Assembly: GCA_009838075.1 (NCBI GenBank)
Contig: VXSG01000087.1
Span: forward strand, 1 to 64,000
Origin: Boseongicola sp. SB0665_bin_10
GTDB taxonomy: Bacteria; Pseudomonadota; Alphaproteobacteria; Rhodobacterales; Rhodobacteraceae
Length of the DNA stretch: 64,000 nucleotides
Direction of reading: 5' to 3'
The notes beneath the pieces are model-generated. The model saw nothing but the letters and a program-made list of their open reading frames with translations, did no database searches and was not told the origin of the DNA. Positions 37,059-46,788 of the stretch are shown piece by piece. Each line of letters starts with the position of its first letter. Positions within the stretch are counted from its first letter, which is position 1. The position numbers were made by a program, and so were the translations under genes.

Positions 37059-37984
37059 TGGCAGTCCTCCTCCTGGCGGAAGTCACCGATGGTGAACTCA
37101 ACCTCGACGCAACGGCGAAGGCCGTCACCGCAGCAAGTGCAATGGGCGACGTCACCGCTCTCTGCGCGGGCGCGGCCGCATCGTCCGCGGGCGAGGCAGT
37201 CGCGAAGGTTGACGGCGTCTCCAAGGTGCTGGTCGCCGAGGATCCGGGACTCGGGCACAGGCTGGCCGAGCCGACAGCGGATCTGATCGTCTCGCTGGCG
37301 GGCGACTACAGCCACATAGTGGCTCCGGCCACGACCGATGCAAAGAACGTTCTTCCGCGCGTGGCGGCGCTCCTTGACGTCATGGTGATCCCGGACATTT
37401 CCGGCGTCGTCGACGCCAACACGTTCGAGCGGCCGATCTATGCAGGCAACGCGATCCAGACCGTCCGGTCGTCCGACGCAACCATGGTGGTCTCGATTCG
37501 GACGTCCACCTTTGACGCGGCGGGAGAAGGCGGTCCGGCTCCGATCGAATCCATTGACGCGGCCCGGAACCCCGGGATCTCCGAATGGGTCGAGGACAGG
37601 GGCGCCGCAAGCGACCGGCCCGAACTGACCAGTGCGGGCGTGGTCGTCTCGGGCGGTCGGGGCGTTGGCTCGGAAGAGGACTTCGCGCTGATCGAGACGC
37701 TGGCCGACAAGCTGGGAGCAGCCGTCGGTGCATCGCGAGCGGCAGTCGATTCAGGATATGCCCCGAACGACTGGCAGGTTGGGCAGACCGGCAAGGTGGT
37801 TGCCCCCGACCTCTACGTTGCCATCGGGATTTCGGGCGCGATCCAGCACCTGGCAGGCATGAAGGATTCGAAGATCATCGTCGCCATCAACAAGGACGAG
37901 GAAGCGCCGATCTTCCAGGTTGCGGATTACGGCCTGGTTGCAGACCTGTTCACCGCCGTGCCCGAGCTCGTCGAAAAGCTTTGA
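37058..37984 (+). CDS. etfA: Electron transfer flavoprotein alpha subunit
   Basis: A 308-residue FAD-binding partner of EtfB. The N-terminal domain starts [20 protein letters not shown]. The FAD-binding C-terminal domain has [14 protein letters not shown], the [20 protein letters not shown] block, and [20 protein letters not shown], then [15 protein letters not shown]. All are standard. It is followed after 650 bases by hbd, with a mobile-element-like structure in between. Confidence 0.96.
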   Translation: MAVLLLAEVTDGELNLDATAKAVTAASAMGDVTALCAGAAASSAGEAVAKVDGVSKVLVAEDPGLGHRLAEPTADLIVSLAGDYSHIVAPATTDAKNVLPRVAALLDVMVIPDISGVVDANTFERPIYAGNAIQTVRSSDATMVVSIRTSTFDAAGEGGPAPIESIDAARNPGISEWVEDRGAASDRPELTSAGVVVSGGRGVGSEEDFALIETLADKLGAAVGASRAAVDSGYAPNDWQVGQTGKVVAPDLYVAIGISGAIQHLAGMKDSKIIVAINKDEEAPIFQVADYGLVADLFTAVPELVEKL

Positions 37985-38189
37985 ACGACCGCGCTTTGCA
38001 GGGGCCCGGGTTCACGCGATTCGGAGTCCTTCCGCATGCGGTCGCACGGCCGCCGCCGGGCCCGATACCGCGATCGGAAATTGCAGGTTGCCCGAGAGCG
38101 GGACAGTGCTTCATGCGCCTCACGGGCTTGCGCTGGGCTCGTCGGTGCGCCTATGGTCTCGCGGACGCGGACAAGCTCTTGAGGTGCCA

Positions 38190-38625
38190 GTCAGCGACCC
38201 CTCCCTGAAGGGAGGGGCTTGAGGAACGAAGGTTCCGAAGGCCCGTGCTGACCAGCACAAGAAAGGAGAAGGTCATCCAATCTACCCTGAACCATACGTT
38301 GAAGACCAACCTTGGAACGCTTCCCCAGCTCCAGGCTCTTGAAGGTTCGTTTGCAGACACGCCGGGTCGGGCACGAAACGGGGCGGATCGTGATGCGGGT
38401 GGTCAGGTTGTGCGAGGGGAGACCGGCTTTGGCCGGCGTCACCGGGGAAGCGCGAGCGTCCCCGCGAGCGGCGTAAGCCGCACCACAGCGAAAGCTGCAC
38501 TTCGTTCTTTGTCCGTCGGCGGGGCAACCCGCTTTGGGGGCAGGCGGCTGCGGCTGCCTGTCCCGTCCTTACGCAACAACAGGAGGCCCGCATTCCTCCC
38601 CGCCCCGAAGGACGGGGTTTCCTGC
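38190..38625 (+). mobile_element. Transposase-less IS200/IS605-like element between etfA and hbd
   Basis: The left end has a hairpin of 8 perfect pairs (CCCCTCCC/GGGAGGGG at 38198-38217, loop TGAA) followed by GCTTGAGG. The right end has CCTCCCCGCCCCGAAGGACG followed by GGGTTTCC, again a hairpin (38603-38617). Such subterminal hairpin pairs are the style of IS200/IS605-family ends. Between them there are further stems (GGAAC/GTTCC at 38223-38236, GTGCT/AGCAC near 38245-38260) and a dense structured block, but no tnpA or tnpB frame. It is about 430 bases long and abuts the hbd start, so it may affect hbd expression. The assignment rests on end style only. Confidence 0.5.
38421..38617 (+). ncRNA. 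Structured RNA-like block with four GNRA-loop hairpins
   Basis: Read on the plus strand, successive stems are: CCGGC/GCCGG (38423-38436); a longer stem CGGGGA/TCCCCG capped by a GCGA loop (38443-38464); GCGGC-GTAA-GCCGC (38468-38481); CAGC-GAAA-GCTG (38486-38497); GCGGG-GCAA-CCCGC (38519-38532); GGGCAGGCGGC with its partner (38538-38564); GGAGG/CCTCC; and the right-end hairpin. Four loops are GNRA tetraloops. This position, just inside the right end, is where TnpB-associated omega RNAs lie. It may be a leftover guide-RNA scaffold, but no structure prediction or covariance search was done. Confidence 0.4.
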
Positions 38626-38636
38626 GGGATGACTTG

Positions 38637-39512
38637 ATGAACATCAGCAGCGTAGGCGTGGTCGGCGCGGGACAGATGGGCAACGGAATTGCCCACGTCT
38701 TTGCACTGGCCAAGTTCGATGTCGTCCTGAACGACATCGATCGCGGCGCGATCGAACGTGCGCTCAAGCTTGTCGAGACCAACCTTGCGCGCCAGGTCAA
38801 CAGCGGCCGGATCACGCGCAAGGATGCCGAATCCGCACTCAAGCGAATCTCGACGACCATGACTCTTTCGGATCTTGGCGCAACCGACCTGATCATCGAG
38901 GCCGCCACGGAACGCGAGTCAGTGAAGGTCGCCATCTTCGAGGATCTCGTTCCGCATCTCGGACCGGACACGATCCTGACGTCGAACACCTCGTCGATCT
39001 CGATCACGCGGCTGGCCAGCCGAACCGATCGCCCCGAGAGGTTCATGGGATTCCACTTCATGAATCCCGTACCGGTCATGCAGCTCGTGGAGCTCATCCG
39101 CGGCATCGCCACTGACGACCAGACATATCAGACATTGAAGGAAGTGGTCGGGCGGCTGGGGAAGACCTCCGCCACCGCCGAGGATTTCCCTGCATTCATC
39201 GTGAACCGGATCCTGATGCCGATGATCAACGAAGCGGTCTACACGCTCTACGAGGGTGTTGGATCCGTCTCCTCGATCGATTCGGCAATGAAGTTGGGAA
39301 CCAACCACCCGATGGGGCCGTTGCAGCTGGCGGACTTCATCGGCCTTGACACCTGCCTCGCGATCATGAACGTGCTTCATGACGGGCTGGCGGACACCAA
39401 GTACAGGCCTTGCCCGCTCCTGACAAAGTATGTCGAGGCCGGATGGCTTGGCAGGAAGACCGAGCGCGGATTCTACGACTACAGGGAGGACCCGCCGGCA
39501 CCCACGCGGTAG
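38637..39512 (+). CDS. hbd: 3-hydroxybutyryl-CoA dehydrogenase
   Basis: A 291-residue NAD-dependent dehydrogenase of the short (Hbd/FadB2) type that oxidises 3-hydroxyacyl-CoA. The N-terminal Rossmann motif is VGVVGAGQMGNGIAHVFALA, the catalytic His-Glu region is FMGFHFMNPVPVMQLVELI, and the C-terminal domain has TNHPMGPLQLADFIGLDTCL. ATG at 38637 is used; a TTG immediately before it is less likely. The ribosome site is weak (GGGA) and lies beside the right-end hairpin of the mobile-element-like structure. Confidence 0.93.
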   Translation: MNISSVGVVGAGQMGNGIAHVFALAKFDVVLNDIDRGAIERALKLVETNLARQVNSGRITRKDAESALKRISTTMTLSDLGATDLIIEAATERESVKVAIFEDLVPHLGPDTILTSNTSSISITRLASRTDRPERFMGFHFMNPVPVMQLVELIRGIATDDQTYQTLKEVVGRLGKTSATAEDFPAFIVNRILMPMINEAVYTLYEGVGSVSSIDSAMKLGTNHPMGPLQLADFIGLDTCLAIMNVLHDGLADTKYRPCPLLTKYVEAGWLGRKTERGFYDYREDPPAPTR

Positions 39513-39528
39513 CGCGGTGGCAAGACGC

Positions 39529-39807
39529 CTACAATTCCTCGCCAAAGCCGTCGGACACCAGGGCCGTGATCGCCTCGGCCAGCGCCGTCGCTTCCGGCCC
39601 CTTTGTCGCAACCGTTATCGAGGTGCCCCGGGACGCTGCGAGCATCAGGAGGCCCATGATGCTGTCGCCGGTCACGCTCAGGCCGTCCTTCGACACCGTT
39701 GCCTCGGCATCGAATCCCTCGACGAGCTCGGCCAGCCTTGCGGAGGCGCGGGCATGCAGGCCCTTTTCGTTCACGATCGTCAGAGTGCGCGTCACGGGAT
39801 CTTCCAT
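39529..39807 (-). CDS. ptsH: Phosphocarrier protein HPr
   Basis: A 92-residue HPr. The phosphorylated histidine is His18 (NEKGLHARASARLA), equivalent to His15 of the classic protein. The regulatory serine is Ser49 in GDSIMGLLML, equivalent to Ser46 and a target for HprK. In alphaproteobacteria with no sugar permeases of this type, HPr works in regulatory signalling with EIIA and HprK rather than in sugar uptake. No ptsI (Enzyme I) gene is in the window. Confidence 0.95.
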   Translation of the reverse strand: MEDPVTRTLTIVNEKGLHARASARLAELVEGFDAEATVSKDGLSVTGDSIMGLLMLAASRGTSITVATKGPEATALAEAITALVSDGFGEEL

Positions 39808-39813
39808 GGCATG

Positions 39814-40209
39814 TCAGGCAGCACCGCCGCCCTCGAAGCTGTCGATGTACTTGCGCCCCGCGGACAGGGCTGCCGTGACCGCGTGATCCAAGGGCTCGTG
39901 CCTGAGCTTGGCGAGCTTGATCAGCATGGGAAGGTTGGCTCCGTAGAGAATCTTCCTGTTGGATGAATTGCAGGCCCTGAGCGAGAGATTTGACGGAGAG
40001 CCACCGAACATGTCCGTCACGACGATCACGCCATCACCGGAATCCACGTCATCGGCTGCCGCGCAAATCTCGTTCTGCTTGGCCTCCCGGTCATGTTCCG
40101 GCTCGATCGGTATTGCGCACATGCAGGCCTGCTTGCCAACGACATGTTCGACTGCGGCGAGGTACTCCCGTGCCAGGCCACCATGCGCCACTATCACTAT
40201 GCCAATCAC
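39814..40209 (-). CDS. PTS EIIA component of the mannose type
   Basis: A 131-residue EIIA-Man-like protein (often named PtsA/ManX) receiving phosphate from HPr. A GTG start at 40209 overlaps the rapZ stop (GTGA) and has a GGAGAA ribosome site. The active histidine is His9 in [16 protein letters not shown]; the EIIA fold also shows in [18 protein letters not shown]. It lacks IIB, IIC and IID partners here, so it is likely a regulatory phospho-acceptor. Confidence 0.9.
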   Translation of the reverse strand: MIGIVIVAHGGLAREYLAAVEHVVGKQACMCAIPIEPEHDREAKQNEICAAADDVDSGDGVIVVTDMFGGSPSNLSLRACNSSNRKILYGANLPMLIKLAKLRHEPLDHAVTAALSAGRKYIDSFEGGGAA

Positions 40210-41120
40210 CCTGTCTTCTCCGCGGATGACCACAGACCCTGACCAAGTCGCTCCAGTTCCCGGTGGCGCGTTGACACCTGCCACCCTTTCCGTGCAAGGG
40301 CGCTCGCGAGCCTTTCCGCAACGGCAACCGACCTGTGCCGTCCGCCGGTGCAGCCGAGCCCGATCGACAAGTATGTCTTGCCTTCCTCCTTGAATGCAGG
40401 AATCAGGTCAAGGAGCATTGTCTCAATCGCCCGGAAGAACCTTGGAAAGCGCGGGTCGCCCTTTACATAAGCCGCCACGCGCTCGTCAAGCCCGTCGAGG
40501 TCGCGCAGGTCTTCCTGCCAGTGCGGGTTTGCGAGAAACCTGGTGTCGAATATGATGTCCACGCCTCGCGGCAAGCCGCGCTTGTAGGAGAAGCTCTCGA
40601 CAGAAAGAACCAGCATGCCCGAGCCGTCACGTCCGAAGCGCCGTTCGATCTCGGCCTTCAGGTCGTGCGGCGTCATGTCGGACGTGTCGATCAGGTGATC
40701 CGCGCGCTCCCGTATCGGAACCAGGAGCTCCATCTCGCGATCAATGCCGATTTCGGGAGTCTCCGAAGGAGCAAGCGGATGCCGCCTTCGCGTCTCGGAG
40801 TACCGGCGCACAAGGGTTTCAGGGCGGCAGTCGAGGAACAGCAGTTCGGCCTCTATGTCGGCTTCCGACGCGATGCGGTCCAGGACGCCGACCATCGTGT
40901 GCACCGAAAAGTCCCGGTTTCGCACATCGATTCCCAAGGCAAGCGGCGGCATGGACGATGGCCCGTCAAACACCCGCGGCAGAAGGGACAGCGGCAAGTT
41001 GTCGATGATTTCGTAGCCCAGATCCTCCAGCGCATGCGTCGCTGTCGTCCGCCCGGCCCCGGAAGCTCCTGTCACCAGAACGGCTCGCGTTCGCGCGCTG
41101 GATCCCGGTCTGGCCGTCAC
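40206..41120 (-). CDS. rapZ: RNase adapter / nucleotide-binding protein RapZ
   Basis: A 304-residue P-loop protein of the RapZ/YvcJ family. The Walker A is [20 protein letters not shown] (residues ~16-35), with arginine in the usual lysine place, a change also seen in related proteins. Other marks are [32 protein letters not shown], and the C-terminal [20 protein letters not shown]. In enteric bacteria RapZ controls amino-sugar synthesis through small RNAs; its role in this group is less clear. It overlaps both neighbours by 4 bases. Confidence 0.93.
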   Translation of the reverse strand: MTARPGSSARTRAVLVTGASGAGRTTATHALEDLGYEIIDNLPLSLLPRVFDGPSSMPPLALGIDVRNRDFSVHTMVGVLDRIASEADIEAELLFLDCRPETLVRRYSETRRRHPLAPSETPEIGIDREMELLVPIRERADHLIDTSDMTPHDLKAEIERRFGRDGSGMLVLSVESFSYKRGLPRGVDIIFDTRFLANPHWQEDLRDLDGLDERVAAYVKGDPRFPRFFRAIETMLLDLIPAFKEEGKTYLSIGLGCTGGRHRSVAVAERLASALARKGWQVSTRHRELERLGQGLWSSAEKTG

Positions 41121-41536
41121 TCCAATCCTCCCTTGAGAAGGATGTACAACATAGAGGCGAATGCCGGGGCCTCAACCCTTCGAATGAGGCGAACGCGTGC
41201 GCCGGAGATGTCGACTTCCAGCGGTTTGGGCAGGCGTCCCGTTTCGACATGATCCATGTCGACGACGATGCGCAGCCAGGCAGGGGTTGCATCGCAATTC
41301 AATATGCCGACGCCCCGCGCCTCAATCTTGCCCGCGAGCGCCGCAGGAGCCGACATCAGCAGCCCCTCGTGCTTTCGGACCAGCACGACCTGGTCATCGG
41401 CAACAAGGGAGGCCCCGAGCGCCATCAGCTCAAGTGCAAGGCTGGACTTTCCGGCACCGGCCCGTCCCGTGATCAGGAGTCCGGCCGAACCCAGCGCAAC
41501 GGCGGTGCCGTGCATGAGAGTGGACCCGTCTCCCAT
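41117..41536 (-). CDS. hprK: HPr kinase/phosphorylase, C-terminal-domain form
   Basis: A 139-residue short HprK as found in alphaproteobacteria, lacking the N-terminal domain of Firmicutes enzymes. The P-loop is [20 protein letters not shown] (Lys30), followed by [11 protein letters not shown] and the HprK signature region [11 protein letters not shown]. It should phosphorylate or dephosphorylate HPr at Ser49. The start at 41536 ([10 protein letters not shown]) fits the family length; the frame is open further upstream to 41650 with no conserved sequence. Confidence 0.9.
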   Translation of the reverse strand: MGDGSTLMHGTAVALGSAGLLITGRAGAGKSSLALELMALGASLVADDQVVLVRKHEGLLMSAPAALAGKIEARGVGILNCDATPAWLRIVVDMDHVETGRLPKPLEVDISGARVRLIRRVEAPAFASMLYILLKGGLE

Positions 41537-42038
41537 GCGCACGAGACCCCGCCTCAGAAAGGAAGCCGTCGCGAACGCAAGGTCCGGACGCAATGTGGCG
41601 CGCCATGACACGATGCCGGGCCAGCAGAGAAATCCGGCGGCGAATTCCAATGATCGCTTCTGCTCGGCTCTGTCCAGAGCATGAGTCGTTCCCTTGGCTT
41701 TCCAGGACTCAAGGCGCCGGCGGGGCGCGAGATGCCGCGCCGCATGCCTGACATAATCGTGCCAGTCTCCATGCAGTTCAACAGCAATGTGTTTCTGAAA
41801 GGCGCGGCCGGATGGCGGGCCCGCATCCCGGCATTGGCAGGCGCCACTTGCGACGGAGTCCGCAATGGCACCACGGCTTCGCCAAGTTGTTGGCGCTAAC
41901 CCTGAAAAATCAATCGGTTGGTACCGCTAACTGCGCCAATCCGTCCTGTTCACACATCCGGAATCGTGCCAATGAATCGGACATGAAGCGCGTCGGTCGC
42001 CCATTTGGTCGCGCATGCAGCCGGAGGACCTGAGTGGA
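41537..42038. promoter_or_regulatory. Divergent hprK/pckA control region with repeated operator-like motif
   Basis: This 500-base gap holds no gene I can support; chvI and chvG, which often lie here in relatives, are absent. Two related elements occur upstream of pckA: GTTGGCGCTAAC at 41889-41900 (near-palindromic, centred on CG) and GTTGGTACCGCTAAC at 41917-41931. They look like binding sites of a LacI-family regulator. A third partial match (GCGCCAAT) lies near 41933-41940. The identity of the regulator is unknown. Confidence 0.4.
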
Positions 42039-43643
42039 ATGAACCAAGGTCGCGTCAATTCGCGCATGACGCTGGAAGCGCACGGAATCAAGGATCTGGG
42101 ATCCGTCCACTACAACCTGATGGAGCCGGACCTGATCCGGCACGCGCTTTGCCGTGAAGAAGGTACGCTTGGCCAGGGCGGGACGCTGCTGGTCAAGACG
42201 GGCAAGTACACCGGCCGGTCTCCGCAGGACAAGCATATCGTGAGAACGCCGTCGGTCGAGCAGAGCATCTGGTGGGAAAACACCCGTGCAATGTCGCCGG
42301 AGGGCTTCGCGCGCCTGCATGCCGACGTGCTGGCACACATGAAGGGTCGCGACTATTTCGTGCAGGACCTGTATGCAGGCGCCGAAGGCGCGCATCGACT
42401 CGATGTCAGAATCGTGACCGAGCTTGCCTGGCACTCCCTCTTCATCCGGCACCTGCTTCGGCGCCCCTACAGGGACGAGCTCGAGAGCTTCTCGCCGGAA
42501 TTCACGGTCATCAACTGCCCGTCGTTCCAGGCCGACCCAAAGCGGCATGACTGCCGAACCGAAACCGTCATCGCAATGGATCTCGAGCAGAGGATCGTTC
42601 TCATCGGCGGGACCGAATACGCTGGCGAGAACAAGAAGTCCGTGTTCTCCATTCTCAACTACATCCTGCCCGAAAGGGGCGTGATGCCGATGCACTGTGC
42701 GGCAAACCATGCCTTGGGAAACCAGATCGATTCGGCGGTGTTCTTCGGGCTTTCGGGCACGGGCAAGACCACTCTCTCCGCCGATCCTGGCCGCATCCTG
42801 ATAGGTGACGACGAGCATGGCTGGTCGGATCAGGGCATCTTCAATTTCGAAGGCGGCTGCTACGCCAAGACCTTCGACCTCAATCGTGAGGCCGAACCTG
42901 AAATCTATGACACTTGCTTCAAGTTCGGCACCGTCATCGAGAACATGGTCTTCGACCCGGAGACCAAGGAGCTCGATTTCGGCGACGACAGCCTGACCGC
43001 CAACATGCGCTGCGCCTATCCGATGAACTACATCTCCAACGCGTCGGAGTCCGCGCTTGGCGGCCACCCAAAGAACGTGGTCATGCTGACCTGCGACGCC
43101 TTCGGGATCCTTCCGCCGATCGCGCGCCTCACTCCTGCACAGGCGATGTATCACTTCCTGTCGGGCTTCACGTCCAAGGTCGCCGGCACGGAACGCGGGG
43201 TTACGGAACCCGAGCCGACGTTTTCCACATGCTTCGGCGCACCGTTCATGCCAAGGCGGCCTGAAACCTACGGCGCATTGCTGCGAGAGAAGATCGCCCG
43301 CCACGGGACAACCTGCTGGCTGGTCAACACAGGCTGGACAGGCGGCGCATTCGGAACCGGCTCGCGCATGCCGATCAAGGCGACCCGGGCGCTCCTTTCG
43401 GCCGTGCTTGACGGCTCGCTTGAACATTCGCAGTTCCGCAAGGACGTGAACTTCGGCTTCGAGGTGCCCGTCAGCGTGACGGCAAGTGCCGTGCCGGACA
43501 TCCTGCTGGACCCACGCCGGACCTGGGACGACGGCGCTGCCTACGATGCGCAGGCGAAGAAGCTGATCGAGATGTTCGCAAGGAACTTCGAGCAGTACGA
43601 GGCCCATATCGACAGCGCGGTGAAGGCGGTCGCGATCAGCTGA
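42039..43643 (+). CDS. pckA: Phosphoenolpyruvate carboxykinase (ATP)
   Basis: A 534-residue gluconeogenic enzyme converting oxaloacetate and ATP to phosphoenolpyruvate. ATG at 42039 ([10 protein letters not shown]) gives the normal length; an in-frame ATG at 42015 would add eight residues. Signatures are [18 protein letters not shown], the kinase loop [36 protein letters not shown] and the C-terminal [20 protein letters not shown]. It faces the hprK-rapZ-EIIA-ptsH genes, an arrangement conserved in alphaproteobacteria. Confidence 0.96.
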   Translation: MNQGRVNSRMTLEAHGIKDLGSVHYNLMEPDLIRHALCREEGTLGQGGTLLVKTGKYTGRSPQDKHIVRTPSVEQSIWWENTRAMSPEGFARLHADVLAHMKGRDYFVQDLYAGAEGAHRLDVRIVTELAWHSLFIRHLLRRPYRDELESFSPEFTVINCPSFQADPKRHDCRTETVIAMDLEQRIVLIGGTEYAGENKKSVFSILNYILPERGVMPMHCAANHALGNQIDSAVFFGLSGTGKTTLSADPGRILIGDDEHGWSDQGIFNFEGGCYAKTFDLNREAEPEIYDTCFKFGTVIENMVFDPETKELDFGDDSLTANMRCAYPMNYISNASESALGGHPKNVVMLTCDAFGILPPIARLTPAQAMYHFLSGFTSKVAGTERGVTEPEPTFSTCFGAPFMPRRPETYGALLREKIARHGTTCWLVNTGWTGGAFGTGSRMPIKATRALLSAVLDGSLEHSQFRKDVNFGFEVPVSVTASAVPDILLDPRRTWDDGAAYDAQAKKLIEMFARNFEQYEAHIDSAVKAVAIS

Positions 43644-43902
43644 CCCCGGCTCGAGCTGGCGTTGGCATGCGACGGTACCTGCCGTCCCGGCGTGAGCGCC
43701 TGCCTTGGCACGCACCGTGGCATGGCGCGGCCAAGACAAGGTCCAAGATCCTTGGAAGTTCAAATTGTGGTTTCAGGCGGGCAGACATGCACCATTGCCT
43801 TGAGCGCGGTCAATGCGCGGCATGTCGCGAAAAGACCTGCAATTCCTCCGGCAAGCTATCGGCCCAGGAAGCCCCGGGCGCCGCCGATTGCCAGCTCCCG
43901 CT

Positions 43903-44712
43903 TCATGTTTCGGCCTTTGGGGGATGGGACAGGTCTTCGTTCGGGTCTCCCCGGATCGTGATGCCGCCGTCGACCACCAAAGAGGCGCCGGTGATGAACC
44001 CTGAATCCGCGTCAGCGAGAAACGCAGCCACGCGTGCGATTTCATCCGGTCTGCCCCAACGGCCCACGGGCGTTCTTTCGGCAAAGCCGCCCTTGTCCAG
44101 AATTCCGGCATCCGCGCGATCCAGAAGCGTCTGGGTCGCGATGTAGCCGGGCAGGATCGCGTTGACCGTGATACCGTCGCGCGCGGTCTCCAGCGCCAAC
44201 GCCTCCGTGATCCCGAGGATCGCCTTCTTTGCTGTCACATATGCCAGCCTGTAGGGCACCGCGAGCTTGGCATTGCCGGACGAAATGTTGATGATCCGCC
44301 CGAACTTCGCCTCGCGCATTGCCGATGTCACCAGCCGCGCCCAGTTGACCGCGCCACGCACGTGGACGGCAAGCAACTGGTCAAAATGCTCGGGCGGCAG
44401 CGCCTCGATCCGCCCGAGCCGCTGCGACATGATCCCGGCATTGTTCACCAGCACGGAGATTGGCCCGAATTCCGAGACAATCCTGTCGTGAGCGGCACGA
44501 CAGCTTTCGAACTCGGCGACATCTGCAGTCGCCGCCAACGTCTCTCCACCCGTCACTTCGGCAATCGACGCGGCAGCGGCGCAGGCCGTCTCCTCGTCCA
44601 GGTCAACAATGGCGATCCGGCAACCGTCGGCGGCAAAACGCTTCGCAATGGCGTATCCAATGCCCGCAGCAGCCCCGGTTGCCACCACCACCTTTCCTGA
44701 AGAGTCTGACAC
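43903..44712 (-). CDS. SDR family NAD(P)-dependent oxidoreductase
   Basis: A protein of about 269 residues of the classical short-chain dehydrogenase type. Cofactor motif VATGAAAGIGYAIAKRFAAD, structural motif VLVNNAGIM, catalytic serine in INISSGNA and Tyr-x-x-x-Lys in AYVTAKKAILG are all present. The C-terminus has ITGASLVVDGG. The start is uncertain: GTG at 44712 (VSDSSGKVVV) is the best candidate because no ATG lies close upstream, and an AAGG sequence precedes it. It stands alone in a gene-poor stretch. Substrate unknown. Confidence 0.8.
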   Translation of the reverse strand: MSDSSGKVVVATGAAAGIGYAIAKRFAADGCRIAIVDLDEETACAAAASIAEVTGGETLAATADVAEFESCRAAHDRIVSEFGPISVLVNNAGIMSQRLGRIEALPPEHFDQLLAVHVRGAVNWARLVTSAMREAKFGRIINISSGNAKLAVPYRLAYVTAKKAILGITEALALETARDGITVNAILPGYIATQTLLDRADAGILDKGGFAERTPVGRWGRPDEIARVAAFLADADSGFITGASLVVDGGITIRGDPNEDLSHPPKAET

Positions 44713-45715
44713 GCGCCTTGATCCCAATTCTGACCCGACGTGATGTCCGAGGGGCTCACTGCAGGTAGCATCGTGACTGACGGCGATGCAAATGCGTAGG
44801 CGAACGGGTGCACGACAAACTTGTGCAGGCCTGGCGATTTCAGCCTGCCCTTCGTTCCCGGAAGTGTTCGAACCCGTTTCTGTGAACGGGGCGCCGCATC
44901 GCTCTTTCCTTCGATGCCGCCATGGCATCCGTCCGAAGCCGCGGCACGGCAACGGGATCCGACGATGGGGAAGGGAACGATTCGAAACGGACGCCGGAAT
45001 CGTCCCCCGGACGCGGATCGTCCGCCACGGCGGCACGGAATGCGAGACGCCGGCCGGCACGGACGGCAGGGACCTCACCGCAACGGACTCACGACGAGCG
45101 GAAAGACGACAGGAGCCGCACAATGGGAAAGGGAACGAATCTGGCAAAGACGCGGCGAACCGCCACAAGATCCCGCCCCTCTTTGTCTCCGTCGACGATT
45201 GAACGGTAGGTCGCCTAGACCCACGGATCTTGGTGGTTCCGAGTTGGCGGTTCGGGATTGCTTCCTGCGTCGGTGCTGGCATGCAATCCGCTCACCCGAC
45301 CGGGCCAGGAACGTGTTTCCGCCAAGAGCGTTCCACAGGCATGTACCGACGTCGTCCCAGCGGTCCCTGGTGTAGCCGACGACATCCAGAAGCGATCCGA
45401 GCCGGTTCGACGTCCGACGGGTTCCTGTGGCGCGGCAGCACTTCAGGCCACGCACTGTTCTGCCGTGGGCACGATCCGTCACTTGAGCGCTTCCGTTGGC
45501 CATGTCATGCTGGATCGATCGCTCTTGAACCTTTCCCGAATTTTCGTTTGTCCCAGGAGCGAACCTCCTTTCTTCGATTCCGGGTGACCGATGTCGCAAC
45601 CAGGCAAGACATTTCCTGCCGACGTGTGCCAATTGCCTGAGGAACTCCAGGCAGTTGTTGCCATGGCGTGTTGGCGATCTGGATGTTTCGGCAAACCGCG
45701 GCAGGGATTCCAGTG
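44713..45715. other. Gene-free kilobase with a short repeated motif
   Basis: I recognise no gene in about 1000 bases. Open frames on both strands give R/P/G-rich translations without known motifs. Two copies of a 19-base sequence, ATGGGGAAGGGAACGATTC at 44965-44983 and ATGGGAAAGGGAACGAATC at 45123-45141, differ at two positions and each could start a short frame beginning MGKGT. Their flanks are not clearly similar. The stretch may be decayed coding or element DNA. Confidence 0.35.
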
Positions 45716-46693
45716 ATGCAACGGCGACCAGACAGTACCGCGCTCGCGATCTCCATGAGCATTGTCGCACTCGTTCTCTTTGACCTGATGGGCTTGCTCA
45801 TCAAGTACCTGTCGACGGACTACAGTGCCGTGGAACTGTCGGCCTATCGCAACGTCTTCGGTCTCGTGCCAAGCGTGATCGCGCTGTGGATGAGCACCAC
45901 ATGGCGTCAGAACGGTCGGAAACTTGCACTGCGGCAGTGGCGGCTGGCCGTGTGGCGCGGTGTTGCCGTCACGTTTGCGCAATTGCTGTTCTACCTTTCT
46001 TTGGGCCTCATGGCCTTTGCCACGGCCACGACGATTTCCTACTCCACGGCCCTGTTCACCACCGCCCTGGCCGTTCCGATTCTCGGTGAGCGAGTGGGTC
46101 TGGTTCGCTGGTCGGCGGTCGTGATCGGCTTTGTCGGAGTGGTCATGATCACCCGGCCCGGGGCTGACGCATTCGAGTGGACCGCCTTGCTGCCCGTCGG
46201 CGCGGCCGCGTTGTACGCTTTCACCGGCGTGACCGCCCGTCTGTTTGACGCAGACGCGCAAACTCCGCTCGTCAACCTCTACTCATCTGCGACCGCAGCG
46301 GTGGGAGCCATTGCATTGGCCCTGGTTTTCGGCGGCTTCACCCAAATCGCGAGCTTGCGAGAATTGGGGTTGATTGCGCTCATGGGCGCTTTCGGCGGCT
46401 CGGCGGTTCTTTGTCTCGTTGTCTCCTTCCGCATGACGGAGCCCAGCAACCTGGCGCCGTTCACCTATTTTGGCATCCCCATTGCCTTCGCCCTCGGCTG
46501 GCTTTTCTTTTCCGAAGCACCCTTTGACGACCTGCTGCCGGGGGCATTGCTGCTCGTCGGCGGCGGCCTTCTCATCGTCTTCAGGGAGCGGCGCATGGGC
46601 CGCGCATCCGCACGCCGTGCCAGTCAGCCCGCAGGCACCGCGTTCTCACGCGCGGAAGTCACGCGACCGCCGGGCAGGGGCCCCAGGACGTGA
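45716..46693 (+). CDS. EamA/DMT-family transporter
   Basis: A 325-residue inner-membrane protein with about ten hydrophobic helices in two EamA repeats. The N-terminal repeat has SMSIVALVLFDLMGLLIKYL and ELSAYRNVFGLVPSVIALW; the second starts near TALLPVGAAALYAFTGVTAR. SYSTALFTTALAVPILGERV is a typical EamA stretch. ATG at 45716 is used; a start at 45668 would add 16 residues. Such proteins export or import metabolites; the substrate is unknown. The C-terminal tail is basic and soluble. Confidence 0.85.
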   Translation: MQRRPDSTALAISMSIVALVLFDLMGLLIKYLSTDYSAVELSAYRNVFGLVPSVIALWMSTTWRQNGRKLALRQWRLAVWRGVAVTFAQLLFYLSLGLMAFATATTISYSTALFTTALAVPILGERVGLVRWSAVVIGFVGVVMITRPGADAFEWTALLPVGAAALYAFTGVTARLFDADAQTPLVNLYSSATAAVGAIALALVFGGFTQIASLRELGLIALMGAFGGSAVLCLVVSFRMTEPSNLAPFTYFGIPIAFALGWLFFSEAPFDDLLPGALLLVGGGLLIVFRERRMGRASARRASQPAGTAFSRAEVTRPPGRGPRT

Positions 46694-46788
46694 CCCCGTC
46701 CGGCCCAGGAGGCCTTGACGGTCTCGGCGCGCCTTGGAAAGGCCGGTCGCCGGCGATCGGCCTCAGGGCCGAACGGAACGGGAGGCCG

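Noticed and set aside
41910..43763. 617-codon leftward open frame covering pckA
   Set aside because: It mirrors the codons of pckA on the opposite strand and encodes no known motif.
45123..45210. Short frame beginning MGKGT considered as ribosomal protein THX
   Set aside because: After the first four residues the sequence does not follow THX, and the second copy at 44965 diverges in another way.
45075..45770. Leftward frame considered as a transposase remnant
   Set aside because: No DDE motif or family signature could be identified in any frame.
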